NCBI GenBank assembly: GCA_021904315.1
Contig: CM038915.1
Coordinates: 15,190,001-15,254,000 of the forward strand
Source: Sphagnum magellanicum
Lineage: Eukaryota; Streptophyta; Sphagnopsida; Sphagnales; Sphagnaceae
Direction of reading: 5' to 3'
Length of the DNA stretch: 64,000 nt
The position numbers and the translations under genes are program-made. Under the pieces are notes generated by a model. It made no database searches. It worked only from the letters and a program-made list of their open reading frames with translations, and was not told the DNA's origin. Positions 11,251-23,839 of the stretch are shown piece after piece. Each line of letters opens with the position of its first letter. Positions within the stretch are counted from its first letter, which is position 1.

Positions 11251-11900
11251 AATATATTTCTTTTTATCTTCTCAAAATCCAAACCTACCAACATCCATGT
11301 ATAGAGCAATGGTGATAGTCTTGGCTTTTGGATGGTCCAAATGTGTGGATGCATGCATGCGATCGTAGGGCACATATCTTTGAAAAAGTCATGCTAATGA
11401 CCTTTGAATCTTTTTTTTATTGTTCAACACATAGATACATTGCAATATGCTAGTAAACATGGGGGTAGGTATTGACCACATATCTAGAAAATATACCCCG
11501 AGAGACTGTGTGTACATGCATGCAACAAATAACACCTACAAATAATGTTGCATGTTACGACAAGACATGTCATCTTGAAAGTTAAAGAGGTGTTGCCTTT
11601 AAGAGTCTTGATTCTAGAGGGATGAGATGGCATGGTATGGAAGTATCATGTGTATAATTGTGCAACATGTCATCTTCCCAACATTGATGGGAAAATAGAC
11701 CTAAACCTTGTAGTGGTGCCTATAGATTTAATAAGTATATTATGTGGGTTTAGACATGTGTTGATGTTGTCGTGTTGGTATGTGATCAATGTTCCAAGGG
11801 TGGGCACATGGGGTATTTAACACCACCTTTGGAAGTGGTTTTTGAAGGAAATTTAATTATGCCTTTAATGCATGCAAAAAAAGGTGGGACTTACTACATG
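11250..11900 (+). pseudogene. Integrase C-terminal tail with PHD-finger-like module
   Basis: After the integrase core the reading continues through DPNVW-like sequence (WSKCVDACM, about 11325-11360) and a TCHLPNIDGKIDLNLVVVP segment (11663-11725). It then enters ILCG (about 11735) and VCDQCSKGGHMGYLTPPLE at 11779-11835, followed by VVFEGNLIMP. The spacing is that of a PHD finger (C-x2-C ... C-D-x-C-x4-H-x2-C-LTPPL ... W-x-C-P). Several ligands are mutated: the first Cys is lost, H-x2-C reads H-x2-Y, and the final W-x-C-P reads L-x-M-P. PHD fingers usually read histone H3 tails, so in the intact ancestor this module may have steered integration; that function is inference. Confidence 0.65.
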
Positions 11901-12240
11901 TAGTTAGATTTTTAACATAAGGATTTTGTAAAAGGGACTTTGAATGTGATTATACTTGGCCAAGGATTAGGAGGATTACAATTAGGAAAATAATGATGAG
12001 GATCACAATTGCACCTAGCCTATTGAAATCATCACTTTGAATGAAGGTGTCCATTCTTAGTAACTCCATCGTACACATATTCCAAACTTACATAGGTTCT
12101 ACTATTAAGTTGAATAAAACTTTATCCCCATATAAAGCGGCCAATTATGTGTTTGTTTAATAGGAGTTTATAATGATGTATTGTTGTAAACAACAAGGTG
12201 CCTAGATATGGTAGTGCACAATATTTGTTAAATTAGTGTC

Positions 12241-12320
12241 AATGTAATTGAATGAAATCTTTTTAAGCAAGGAACATAATCCTCATGTGAAAAGGTTTGA
12301 CGTTTTGAACGATTTAGGAT
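12241..12320 (+). repeat. Candidate 3' LTR remnant
   Basis: Partner of 2319-2398, same orientation, immediately downstream of the gypsy coding region. A diverged partial duplicate of the sequence just upstream (12145-12240) also recurs at 12505-12605 (AATTATGTGTTTGTTT...GTAGTGCACA versus GATTATGTGTGTGTGT...GTAGTGCATG), so the LTR area itself contains a tandem repeat. Confidence 0.45.
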
Positions 12321-12399
12321 AATTTATTTGGTTTTCATGCTTTGGAGCCTCATTTTTTATTTTTTAAACTCCAAAGTTTTGTGAAGAATAATGTGTTTG

Positions 12400-15300
12400 T
12401 TGTGCCTATTTGACAAAGTTTGTTTGATGATGGGAATGTGTGTGTAAGTTCCAAGTTATTTAACTTTTTCCATGCTTTGATTCCGTCAACACGAAGGTGA
12501 ATAACATTTGATTATGTGTGTGTGTTCTTTAACAAAAGTTTATGTTGATGTGTAGTTATAAACATATATGCACCTAAATAGAGTAGTGCATGACATATTT
12601 AATTTTTATCCAATTGTTAAACTGAATTTAGTTGAATTGGAATTGAATTTTGGAATTTGAATTCAATCCATTTAAATCTTAATCCAATTCAATGTAAATT
12701 CAATTTAATTTACATGCAATGTCATTCAATATTTTCATTCAAATGAAATTTAATTTTCACAAAATCAATTCATGTTTTTCATTAGTTGATTAGTTGATCA
12801 TCATTCGTTGTGTTTTAGTGCAAAGCCCAAGTAAATAAATATATGACATTTGACCAAAGCTTTAAGCTTCTTGCATAAGTAATTTAAGATTAACTACTTT
12901 AAAGGGGGGGTTATATCTAGAAAACTAACATTTAAATGAAAGACTCAATATTTAACCTTCCTTCAAAAGCTTTTTATCCTTGTATGTGGGGAAATTGATT
13001 TTTTAAATAACCATCAACAATGTAACCTACCTAATGAAATATTTTATCTTTCACTCCTTTTAAATAATAATCATGAATTAGTTGACAAAATGACTTGTAA
13101 TGTCACAAGACATTCAATTGTTCCTTTTGGTTGTGTGCAAGGTTTATCCATTCATACTTCCATTGTGTTTGGGTGAAATCATGGTAAAGTATACAAAAAA
13201 ATTAGTATCTCCAAGGTAGTCAAAAAGTGGTATAGTTTTCAACACAAGTAAAAAGAAAGTAGATTGAAAATAATTGAAAGTAACGTAATAATCTTTAAGT
13301 TTATAATGAGGTGATTACAAAATTTGAAAAACTTTCACACAATAAAAGTAAATAATAAGTATGTTTGAAAATGATTGGTCAAATTCAATTAAAAACTTAC
13401 TTTTTCATTAAAATTTTGATGTGTTTTACTATAATATTGAAACATTGAGAACTTACAAGTACAATTTAGAGTTACATCATGTTGAAAATGGAGAATATTC
13501 AATAATTCATCTACTTTCACCTACTTGTACAAGTTTGGACAATTAAAAAGAATAGACAAAAATATAGTTACTTTAGAAATATATATTTGAATGCATATTA
13601 GATATGTGATTAATCAACATCATTGTGATAAAATTAAAGATTATCCTCGTGTTGATCATTAAATAAAAAAACATTTATACTTTCAATACATTAAAACTTG
13701 TTTATGGCTAATTGTTTTTTTTATGACAAAGATAAAAATTGTCTACTTTACCATGCTTTCACCCGTTTTTGATTGGATTTATATCAACATGTTGTTACCC
13801 ATATGATTTTGGATAATTGGAATTTGGTAACCTAAAATAATTGAAATGTTATTAAACACAAAAATCACCCATGGGTCTACTAACACCTTTTGAAATTGGT
13901 CACCTTGGATTTAACACAATGAAATCAACAAAATTGTCCAACTTTATTTTAAAGTTTGATTCCCACATGTTTATACGATTATTGTAGTTGCTCATTGACT
14001 AGAATGACCTTGATAATATAGTTGGTTGGGGTTTAACAATCAACATATAATGTGGCATAATGTTGAATTGAAAACACAACCACTTGCAAGGTGGCCTCAA
14101 AACACATTGCATGGTTATTGGATTGAATTTTAATGCAAAACTACCAAGTAGGTGAAGCAAATTCCCATGTCTTCCTATACGCAATTTAACCTTTCTAAAT
14201 GCACAAGGGAAAATAACATATTGTATGGCTTAATGGTGATTTTCTATAAGTTATTGGGTCAAATCATGATTTGTTAATAAGGAATTGTGATATGACATTG
14301 TTAAATTGATGCCTTTTGAAACATATTCATGATTTTGGCCTAGTCTTTTTTAGTCTCTTACATAAGTTTTCTTCTTTATTTTTTTTTTTTTTTTTGTGAA
14401 ACAAATTGAAAAGTCCATTACAAATAAACACATTGGATATAGAATGATTGGTCAAAGTTTAGAATGTAAGGGGATGAGAGTGAGGGGAAGTATTTGGAGA
14501 GCTATGGTAGGGCTTGCAACCCAAGTTCTTGGAATGAGATCATGAGCATTTAAACTTACTTTACTCCTTAATTAGTAACACATTTCCTCTTTTCAGTGTT
14601 TGTAGTTCAAAATGAACTTTTGATTAAGCATTTCTAGCACATGTGTGATCCTATTTTGTAGGCAACGATGATTAAGGTTTGGTTGTGAGCAACAATTTTT
14701 TTGTTTTAAAATAGATCTATTGTGTTTGGGGTTTCATTAAGGGGTATAACATTTCTAATCACAACAACGTTCAAAAGGATTTTGCAAGCATTGGCTCTTC
14801 TAGCAATTGGGCAAGCTAGAATAACTAGTGTGTATCGAGAGGTATCCAATGTTAAAGATTAAAAAATGGTAGAAGCAGATGAAATGTTGGAGGTTTTAAG
14901 TGTTGAACTAACTCACAAAGGAAGGCTTCACTTGGTGAAGTTCTTCTGTTAAGATTATATCAAAACCACAAGGAGTTATTGATTCAAAATATGAAACAAA
15001 TGCCACAAGAAAATCTAATGGTGGAGGTGTTGCAATAGGAGATCAACTTCCACACACAACATACGGTAATTTAGCTTTGTCAATACAAAGATCCCTCCAC
15101 ATTGTATAGTTGATTGGGTTGTGCTTTTGACTGTGATGGTGAAGGCTAGGGCGATCAATTTTCACATGGATGTGAAGAGGGGTTTTCTATACTTGAACAC
15201 CACAACAATGGAAGGCACAAGGAAGTTGTTGACATTAACCCCACATAAGATTCCATGGGGCACAATAGGTTAATAGGAATGGGTGTCAATGTTCAATCCA

Positions 15301-18240
15301 AAACTACCACAAGGATTGAAGGTTCCAATGTGGTGTTCTTTGAAGATGTTCTCCTTCAAGTATAAAACTTTTAGTAGTAAAAGAAAATTTGAAGTTTCAT
15401 ATTTAGGTGAGTTTTTAGTGTCTATTTTATTCCATGATTTAAACCAACATAGTTGCATGTGCAATGTGCATAATATTGTGTTATTATAAGGTATAAGTAG
15501 TTGTGTACCTCTTTGGCTATGATTGTTTACATTTTCATCATTCTTTATTATGATTTGAAGTGATTTACCTTTTTCACATGTAGTCCAATTTTGGAAGACA
15601 TGGTTTAAAATAAGATGATTAAAATGAAGGATTTTGTCCAAATGGTGGTGTTTTGCATATGGATCAACCTTGTAATTATATATATATGAAAATGAATTTA
15701 TGTACAAGATATATATATATTTTAGTTTTTATGTTCTGGTTTTGATGACCTTCCAAACAACTATGAAATACACCTTTATATACAAAATAATCCAAGCATC
15801 TTGAAATTTTGTATTTTGTCTATTTTTGTAGTAGAAATCTTATGTTTATTAAACTTGTGACCAAGGAACCACTAATGGGAATGGAGACACTTGGTGACGA
15901 GATGGGATGTGAATGAATGCATCATGAAGGGGTTGAATTATGCTATTTTATTCATTTAATTTCAATCCCTTTGAATCAAAATTTGAAATGAAATGGTGGA
16001 ACAAATGGTAATTATGGCTACGTACGTATGTGTGGTCAATATGAATGGAGATATAAAGGGATGAATACATTTAATAAGCTTGTTTTGGATTGTGACATAT
16101 CATAGAATCATGAAAGATATTTTGATTTTAATATTTGCATTGGCCTTGTGATATGGATAATTTAAAATTTAAAGCCCATGTGCTACGTATATATGATTCC
16201 ATGTTCATTTAAGCAAGATATGTGAAAAGGCTTATGTATGTGAAAAAGGAATCATCCAATAATGTTTGACCGTTTTTATCAATTGACCTTTTAATATTTC
16301 CCAACAATCAATTAAAATTTTATTTCATCTTGTCTAAAAGGAATTGCCACTTTGGGGCACTTTTGATTTTGAATTTTGGCATAATCATCTCCACAACATA
16401 AACATATGCCAAACAAGGTCCCAATATTCTAATATTGCATTATAGGCATGGTTTTAAGAACATGATAGTGTGAACAATCTTGGATAACATATAGTGCATG
16501 AATATGTATGCACTTAAACCACCTCATGAAGATTTTCAAATCTTTAAAAGCTAAATATGTATGTAAATGGGAAAGTTTCAAATGGAATGAAACATTCAAG
16601 TTACAAATAACTAACTATATAAAAATGATCAAATTTGAATAAATCCAATCACTCTATCTAAATAACCTTTTGACAACACTTTGAGTCTTGGTGAAATTAT
16701 TACAAGGAAACATATCTAGAGTCTTTTGGTAGATGTGTATTGTTATGGAGTGCATTTATTTGCATGGAATTGTTTTAGTAATGGTGCAATAATCAAATAT
16801 GCAAAATTGATCTTCACTTGTTGATTTAAAAAGTTTTTGCCACATTTGCATTTGAAAAAAAAAAAGTTTGCTAATATGAATAGGTCATTTATATATGGTA
16901 TCCTTGCATAGTGTAAAAACCTCCATGAATTAAAAAATAAATAAAATTCCCATGATACCATGCCATTATGTTTTTTCAAAATGCCCAGTTGTCCATAACA
17001 CTTTGTAAGGCTACCTGAAACAATACTAAAAAAAACTACGCATGTTTCTACATGGGAAAAAAAAATCCATTGGAAAAAAAATAGCTACACCCAAGTGCTC
17101 CTCCTAAATATATAAAAAAGCTAAAATATTGTTTGCTATAGAACCTTGACAACTTACCCAAAAAAACTAAATTATAGAAATGTTGATTTTTTTTAAAAAT
17201 TCGAAGAAAAAAAAGTTGTAAAGGAAAGTAAATAATCTTTTGGAATTCATTTCTTGAACTTATTTTGAATTATATTTGAGTTTTTGAAAGTTGATGGTAA
17301 ATCGTCTTATTTTAGACCCAGGATGGGTTGATCAAACCTTCTTCACTCTAGGTAATCCTTTTTACTTGTTAATCATGCATTTGTATGGAAAAGGAAAATT
17401 CACCATCAACCAAATATTGGTATAACTAGGAAATCTTATTTTGGTTCTTCCACAAATACATGAAACCCATTCAAAATTTTGCTCATTTTTCCTTTGGTGC
17501 ATCTCACAACCATGTGACTCCTCTTTCTCACTAATGCAACATGGCATCATTTTCATGACTTTTTTGACCTTTTTGCTAATTAATTTTGTCATTCAACAAC
17601 TATTGTCAGTTTTGCTTATTGAAGTTATTTGAAAAAGAAAATGTGACAAAAGACCATCCAAAATTTATTTCAAGAAAAAAAAAAAAAACCATTTGCAAGA
17701 GAAAAAAAAATCTTAGTGATGAAGGAGCAATTGTGCTCTTTGAAGGGTACAACCTCCTTGATGATGGGTCTTTTTCTTTTCTTTTCTTTTTTAAAAAAAA
17801 TGTATAAGGCAAGACCCTTTCCCAAGGGCCGCCCCCTTTATTTGAGGGTTATAGTCCCCAAAAATTAGGGCGACATGTTCAAGCGGGCCTTCCCCAACAT
17901 CTCGTGCAAAAGGTTGTTTATACAAATGGTGGAAGGTTTGCATGTGAAAGGCAGATGGTCTCTTTAATTGAGGAACCATCAACCCTGCAGGGACGGACTT
18001 TCAAATACAAAGGAAAAAAAAAGAACTTGTGGTACACTATGGTTTGACAAGGCACTTGAAACAAAATCCCTTTCAATATGGAAGTACAAGGGCAGCTTCA
18101 ACACATGCCTCTCACATAATTAATTAATTAATTATGAAGATTCCATGTTGAGAATTAGAATATTCCTTAATATTTCAAATATTATATACTTTTATTTTTA
18201 AAAAAAATCTTTGAGAAAGGTATTTTTGTGGGAGAATTTA
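12400..18240. other. Long stretch without recognisable gene
   Basis: Nearly 6 kb of AT-rich DNA. 12600-12790 is rich in AATTCAA/TTGAATT words on both strands. A G-run with TATATCTAG at 12904 could be a polypurine tract relic. Poly-T runs occur at 14378-14395. The open frames at 13999-14184, 15270-15707 and 17362-17982 match nothing I know. One 18-codon stretch near 15149-15200 contains HMDVKRGFL, reminiscent of a Ty1/copia RT block, but nothing around it supports this. 15940-16350 shares AATTCAATCC-type words with 12640-12780. Confidence 0.4.
18026..18200 (+). repeat. Dispersed repeat around (TTAA)n, partner near 61.9 kb
   Basis: GCTTCAACACATGCCTCTCACATAATTAATTAATTAATTATGAAGATTCC resembles 61895-61950 (ACTTCAACACATGTTTGTCCAATAATTAATTAATT...GAGGATTC) in the same orientation. 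Described as a weak dispersed repeat; the shared (TTAA)n core limits the evidence. Confidence 0.35.
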
Positions 18241-18297
18241 AGCATTTTTACAAATAATGGACTTTTTCGTAAAGTCATCCTCTATTTCAACCCCTAT

Positions 18298-18530
18298 CTC
18301 CTCTGCTTTCGCCCCCTATCCCCTCTTTCAGTGGTATCCTTAAAAGTAAGGAAATTTTATTATTAAATCTGGGTATGAAATGCTGAAACTCAGCCTTTAA
18401 TGCATAAGGTTCAAGAGTAATTATTGTAGTTGTACAGGTACGAGCAGTGAAAATTTATGTAGCAATAGCTCAGGGAAAAGGAAACACAGGACGAAACTCA
18501 GTTTACCACCAAAATTGCTGAAAAAACTAG
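18298..18530 (+). repeat. ~230-bp repeat, inverted partner at 41.2-41.4 kb
   Basis: The stretch CCCCCTATCCCCTCTTTCAG-TGGTATCC through GAAACTCAGTTTACCACCAAAATT aligns end to end with the inverse complement of 41167-41400, at roughly 80% identity by eye. Shared landmarks are TATGAAATGCTGA, AATTATxGTAGTTGTACAG and GAGCAGTGAAAAT. Both copies keep CpG sites and lie in less AT-rich islands. It sits directly beside the group II intron RT fragment at 18.7-18.9 kb, so it could be part of the same inserted, perhaps organelle-derived, segment. Confidence 0.7.
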
Positions 18531-18712
18531 TTTGGGTCCCAGTTATTTCCTTTTGTAAAATTTTCATTCCCAGTTACACGTTTGATGGCCTATTATGCCG
18601 AACTGGCCGTTCTCTCCCCTTCCCCACCCTAATTGCCTGACGTTATGGATAACTCTTACATATAACTAGTGTCTAAGTTGTTAAGGTACTAGAGGTATGC
18701 ATTGAAATATAT

Positions 18713-18960
18713 TTAGATAGAGTCACAGCCTTCCTGAAGAACTATAAGAAGGGGATGGTGCTTCTTGTTCATCTGCAATGAATGGAATGATACTCTTGGG
18801 CTAGACAATGGAATAGCTAAGAATATGGCTTTAATGGCGGCATCTTGGCAGCTCCGTCCAAGTCTAAATCCATAGGAATTGGATTCAAAGTAGGCTTCCC
18901 ATTCAGTTTCTAGGGCCATCTTGGCCAAAGCTTGCAATGAGAGAAGCCCACATGGTTAAG
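18713..18960 (-). pseudogene. Group II intron reverse transcriptase/maturase fragment
   Basis: The - strand frame begins LQALAKMALETEWEAYFES and continues NSYGFRLGRSCQDAAIKAIF. This closely matches the RT block of group II intron-encoded proteins (conserved E-W-E-A-x-F-E-x-N-S-Y-G-F-R-P-G-R-S-x-x-D-A), with the usual Pro after FR replaced by Leu. Only about 45 residues of homology remain; after AIF the frame diverges into LAIPLSSPR. No YADD box, X/maturase or HNH domain is nearby. The ATG at 18937 lies inside the homology, so it is not the true start. Such introns live in plant mitochondria and plastids and in bacteria; a nuclear organelle-DNA insert is the likeliest source, though a nuclear maturase relic is possible. 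Confidence 0.65.
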
Positions 18961-18989
18961 CTGACTAATCAGTCAGTCTGCCATAGTAT

Positions 18990-21370
18990 CTTGGCAGCTT
19001 TGACACTAATTATATTCTTCAAATGTTGAAATTTTCAACAAAAGAACTCCTTTTTTTCTAAGAACAGAAAATAGCTAATCTTTGTCTCTTCCAAGACATT
19101 GGATTTTTAAAAAATTTACAAATGGTTTTTTAAACAGTCAAAAAGTATTTTCTTTTGACATGAAATATTTAAAATTAATTAATTGTTTGACAAACATGTG
19201 TTCAAGCTACCTGTAAACTATGGTTAAACACAGATGGGTTAACATGCAAGACGCTACTTCGATGAAAAGCAACTTGCCTCTTGAATCCCATAATTCATTA
19301 ATCACATCATACACCCACCAATGCACCATCGGTTGGAAGTCCATTATGAGTAGGTTGTGAATGAAACACAACTCCTATCATGTAAATCCTCCTACTTCTC
19401 CCCCACCCCCCTTGGTACCAAAGTGGGCAAGTATCATATGTAGTAGGTAGGGAGGGAATGTAATAGGTTACTATCTAGATAGGTACCTAGATAAGGCACA
19501 TGGCCACTACTAGGTAGGTAGATGCATATCTAAATGGTTAATATATGGCTAACAACCGTAGTTAGCTATGGGATAGAAATACAATGGAATAGTATTTCCT
19601 ATCCACATACCATCCATATTGCATGGTGTGTTGGTGGGTGCTAGTTTAATTTGGGTCATCATTCTCTACTTTCTGAGCTTTGGAAATCATATGTGAGATC
19701 TTATTACATTGTGTAGAATTTGGATGTCTAGTATGGAGTTTACATAAGCATTTGGGATGAGGAGTAGATTTGATATTTTAGTTGTTTACATTGTAAGTCC
19801 CTTTGGTGACAATTCTTCTATGAAGTGCATAGGCCTCTTGAATTCATATATGTATGGAGGAATGGATTTTAAGAAAGTAATAGGGTGTATTAAAAGACAT
19901 TTGGCCCAAACCCATATACTTTTTTTGGCCATTGGATATATGCTCTTGCTCATCATGTATTTTCTTATATGCATAGAGGTTGCTCTACATCTACGCACAT
20001 TTTCTTATGGTGGAAAATAGATTATAGACCCAACAAGTGATTTTTAAAAAAATAAATATAAACATAAATGTAAAATAGAAGAAAAATACATATAATTGGA
20101 GGTTGGGGGGGGGGTGTGTTGCAACCAAGTGTAGAGCATGGAGATGCTCTAAGATTAACTAGTGCAAATATAAAGAAAGGCCTCCAATGCTTTCCCTTAA
20201 TAGAACATGGTAAAGAAGATAAGTGGGGGTAAAGACAATGGACATTTGAGGCCAATTGAAAAATGACATTGAACCAAGGGTTTTTTATCTTGCCAAATGG
20301 CACAATGGAGAGGGCATTTGGGAAACCCTAGAAAATAGAGAAGGATGGGGATGAGGCCAAAATTTATGTTGTAACTTAAGCCTCTAGATGGCAATAAGGA
20401 CAATAATTGTCAAAGTACTTCTTGGTAGGCCAAAAATGCATCAATTATTACACTCCTACTATAGAGCAATGATAGTGAGATGGTATGATGGGAAAAGATG
20501 ATACAGCATGTGTGAAACATGTACTCAATTGACCATACTACTTGCAGTCTCAGTTTTAGTTTTATGGGTGGGGTTGGAAAAAAAGTTAACCTAGTAACCC
20601 AAAACTTGGATGTGAGAAACATTTTGGCAGAGTCACATAAGAGCATCTCCACCAAGGTCAGCCAAAGCTTGCCATTTAAATGTATCATTGTAAAGCCTTG
20701 GATGATTTTTATGTAATACAAGAAAAGCATCTTAAATTTTTTGGTACCCAATTCTCCTCAAAATGCAAAGGCACATGATGGAGGATATATGCACATTTGG
20801 AGGACATATCCATTGTGTTTCGTTTTCCAAAATGCCATGCCATCATATTCTGCTTTATAAGATAACTTCAAAATACATTAAAATATTTTGGTAGGGCTTC
20901 ACAAAAACATGAGGCCCCATAGCTTTTTAGGCAGGGGACATGGGATTTTTCAAGCAAAGAGTCAAATTATTCTTTTTGAATCTAACATTTATTTGTCCCA
21001 AATTGTAGTGTTTAGGGTGATTACTTTTTTTTTTCATGGATTCACATGTGCAGACAAAAATTAAAAAGGTTGAATACCAAGTGAACCATCAAATTTCCCA
21101 AGCAAACCCAAACACTTGCAAGAGAATTGATTCCTTGAAATTGGCCTTTCTAACACACGTGAGCTACAAAATCAAACCAAGTTAACATACATTTACAACT
21201 TCAAAAAACTCAACAAAGAGACAACATTGCAATCATATTGTGGAAAGTGGGTAAACCATGTCAATAAAATATAAATTGCAATGTTTTATTTATAAAGCAA
21301 TATTGAATTCAACAAAGATAAAAACATAAGCCATCAAGTTTTTGCATTTATAGAAACTTGCCTAGGAAGC
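18990..21370. other. No gene; GGTA-rich patch and MITE ends
   Basis: 19435-19530 holds scattered GTAGGTAGG motifs like the array at 4.2-5.2 kb. A right-end-like GGAGATGCTC followed by TAA occurs at 20140-20152, and a left-end-like GAGCATCTCCACC preceded by TAA at 20641. Both match the terminal sequence of the Harbinger-type MITE at 42.8 kb, but they point away from each other and their partner ends were not found. The open frames at 19757-20020 and 20410-20751 have no recognisable motif. Confidence 0.4.
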
Positions 21371-21379
21371 CCACAAAGC

Positions 21380-23440
21380 ACTTTAACTATCATGACAATA
21401 TTAGTGTCATGCCACTCTTCATTGCTTAATGCATTCCTCGTATGAAAAATTGTGCAAAATATATAATCGTTATGTAAACATGCACGCCACAATTAAAAAA
21501 TGGGTAGTGATCCTATTGTAGAATTTGGTTTCATAAAATCCATGGTAGAGAAACAACTTTCATTTTATATAATGTTTATTATTTATGTCATGGCCAATTC
21601 AACCAATTTCACATACTATAGGAAGCTAGAGACAAATATTCAAGATGTTGTCAAAGGCACCGCATTTTGATTAAAGGATTCAAGTCAAAAGGGGGCACCA
21701 TATATGTTGTCACATTCATCTTCATCATGAGCTTGAAATGCCATGTTGGTAACCAAGGTCACTCGCATTGAATAGCCCACCCACTACCATATTTTGCTCA
21801 TCCACCTTAAGGGTTTTGGCATAATAGAATGTTGTTTAATAACCTAAAAGTGTTTGGCAAATGATGCACCACAACCAATATTAGGGACCCACAATCTCAA
21901 AAACATCCATGACACCATGAGTTCAAAAGCTAATTTTTAGTTTACAAATCAAAACCTTTTTTAGCCCTTGGCTAAAACACACATAAATATGAACAATTAT
22001 CAACAAAGAACTTGAAAGCTTGATCATAGTACATACTATAAAGATCACCTTAATAGACCTTGATGGTTGCCACCAAGTCACACATAAACACATATGTAGA
22101 TTGTGCAATTTAATGAAAACATGCACAAATTTTGGCAATGGAAAAATGTAAGCAAGTCCAAGAAAGATCTAAAGTTCACAAAGGTGTCCATAATTCAACA
22201 TAGGTTGTTGGTTTGTAGGGTTGTCCAAAGCCATCTTCAAAAGGAAAGTTATGTGTTATGACATAATTATCTTAATGGGGTTCAACATCAAAATCATCTT
22301 GTCTTGGCATTTCAAAGAACTTTGTTCCCCTTTGTTACCATGAGCTTTGCAAATTTTGCGAACTCTAACTTCTTCTTATGTGAATGTGCAAAATAGGAGT
22401 ACAAACATTGCAACAAATTTTTGTAACACATCATCAAAGGTAGTCCCCACAATGTCTAAATTGCCAAATTAGTGTAGTGGGCCATATAGTGGACCCTAAT
22501 AGAATGAGTGTCATGAATATGTTTTGTAACACCATTCTTATGCCCTATAACACATTAACACCATCTACATCAAATTAGAATCCTTGCCTCGTTATGCACC
22601 ACAAAACAACAAATAAACAACCAAGCTTGATTGTCAATTGTAAAAACTTCATCACATCTTAAAACAACATATCAAATAGCCCCCATTGCTACCCTAGTTG
22701 CCTTCATTCCTTTTTGATGCATGAATTCTACCATTGTCCAACCCTAATATTACTCTAATGTTTCTTACTATTTTTTGCCATTGTTGGGTATTCAAATAAA
22801 GGCTTCATTACATCATATCCCATCATAGAATGTCTTTGTTACAACAAACGCAATATTGTGACAAATTACACACCTTCCTTGCTTTCTTTCTTACAAACCC
22901 ACAACTCGAGCAACAACACTTTCACAACTATAGGAAGCATGCAATTTCCAATTCTTGGCATGTTTACAAACTTTGGAATAATACCAATCCCTTTTCTTAA
23001 CACCAGTCCCAATATTTTTGTTAGCCTTCATATGTCCTACATGCTTACAAATAAAATCCCATTTAGGAGCAAACAACTTATTTTTCTTTTCCACCACACT
23101 ACAAATCTTGCACTTGGTAACATGGAAATTACCTTTTGACCCTAAAGACAATCATGTCCATGGAAGCTTTGCAACTCAAAAATCTTGAAACATTTTAATG
23201 GCATCATAATTCCCTTTCTTGATTCCTAGTTTGGAGTAGACAATAGGCAAATATGTTTCAAGGATGGGAGCATCATCAATCATGTGATCTTCATAATCTA
23301 GATCATTTGAAGGATCAATATTACATGGAGAAAACAAGGGAGGGGAAAATGTAAATGCCCCATGAAATGATGAAGCTACATTGAAATAAGGTATGACAAG
23401 ACACCACAACCACAACATAAGGGTTCTTACTAACATAAAA
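21380..23440 (-). pseudogene. hAT transposase pseudogene (DUF4371/ZNF862-like)
   Basis: Read from 23436 downwards. N-terminal zinc finger: KCKICSVVEKKNKLFAPKW at 23112-23050 with a following KH-x-GH, the BED/TTF-like finger of this hAT group. Then LRCDEVFTIDNQAW at 22665-22624 (the first catalytic Asp block, S-C-D-E-x-T), RVHYMAHYTNLAI near 22505-22465 (conserved H-C-x-A-H-R-x-N-L), YSYFAHSHKKKLEF near 22400-22360 and TKGNKVL..AKTR, the C-x2-R-W region, where the W is lost. The C-terminal dimerisation part is visible at 21540-21425 (NRITTHFLI...LYILHNFSYEECIKQ). Length and order are near complete, but more than ten stops and frame changes make it dead. The ancestral enzyme cut and pasted DNA. 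Confidence 0.8.
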
Positions 23441-23724
23441 ATACATAAAAATATTTGAACTTGTAGGATTGTGGGAGTAGTGGTGGTATTGTGAAAAGAT
23501 TGAATGAAAGAAATTTTGGATTTTAGATAGTCACATTAAACTTGAAATGGAAAAAATAAACTTTGATTTTTTTTGGTTGAATCACATAAAATCACATTGA
23601 AACCATTTCGGGATGGTGCATATCTCCTTTTATAACATGCATTCAATCCTTAATGTTTACATATGGAAAATAAAATGAAAAAATAATAATTTGAAGTGCA
23701 TTATTCATTTGTAGCTTGTCAAAT

Positions 23725-23832
23725 TGTGTAGTTCAAGAAATCACACAAAATTGCATAATTCAATGAATTGCACAAAATTGTATAACTTAACAAATTCCAC
23801 AAAATCACATAGCTCATTAAATTGTATTTGTT
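23725..23832. repeat. Four 27-bp tandem units
   Basis: Units begin at 23725, 23752, 23779 and 23806, with consensus TG(C/T)ATAATTCAA, AATTGCACAAAAT. The spacing is constant with no indels; similarity between units is about 70-80%. Confidence 0.7.
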
Positions 23833-23839
23833 TTGTTAG

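Larger units (their letters stand above)
2300..12400 (+). mobile_element. Degenerate Ty3/gypsy LTR retrotransposon, nested insertions
   Basis: Protein traces appear on the + strand in the order expected for Ty3/gypsy: gag zinc knuckle (3.9 kb), protease (5.9-6.3 kb), RT (8.8-9.5 kb), RNase H (9.7-10.2 kb), integrase (10.6-11.2 kb) and a PHD-finger-like tail (11.6-11.9 kb). They are flanked by a short pair of similar sequences that may be LTR remnants (2319-2398 and 12241-12320). All domains are full of stops and frameshifts, and catalytic residues are lost in RT and integrase, so the element is dead. It is about 10 kb long because a GTAG/GTGG array (4.2-5.2 kb) and a GC-rich block (6.4-7.2 kb) lie between gag, protease and RT. 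The outer limits are uncertain: no clear primer-binding site or target duplication was found. Confidence 0.75.

Noticed and set aside
15149..15200. HMDVKRGFL, reminiscent of a Ty1/copia RT block
   Set aside because: Only about nine residues fit; no PFG, YVDD or integrase motif of copia type occurs on either side.
20140..20650. A MITE bounded by GGAGATGCTC at 20.14 kb and GAGCATCTCC at 20.64 kb
   Set aside because: The two ends point outward, so they cannot be the termini of one element; they are reported only as isolated ends.
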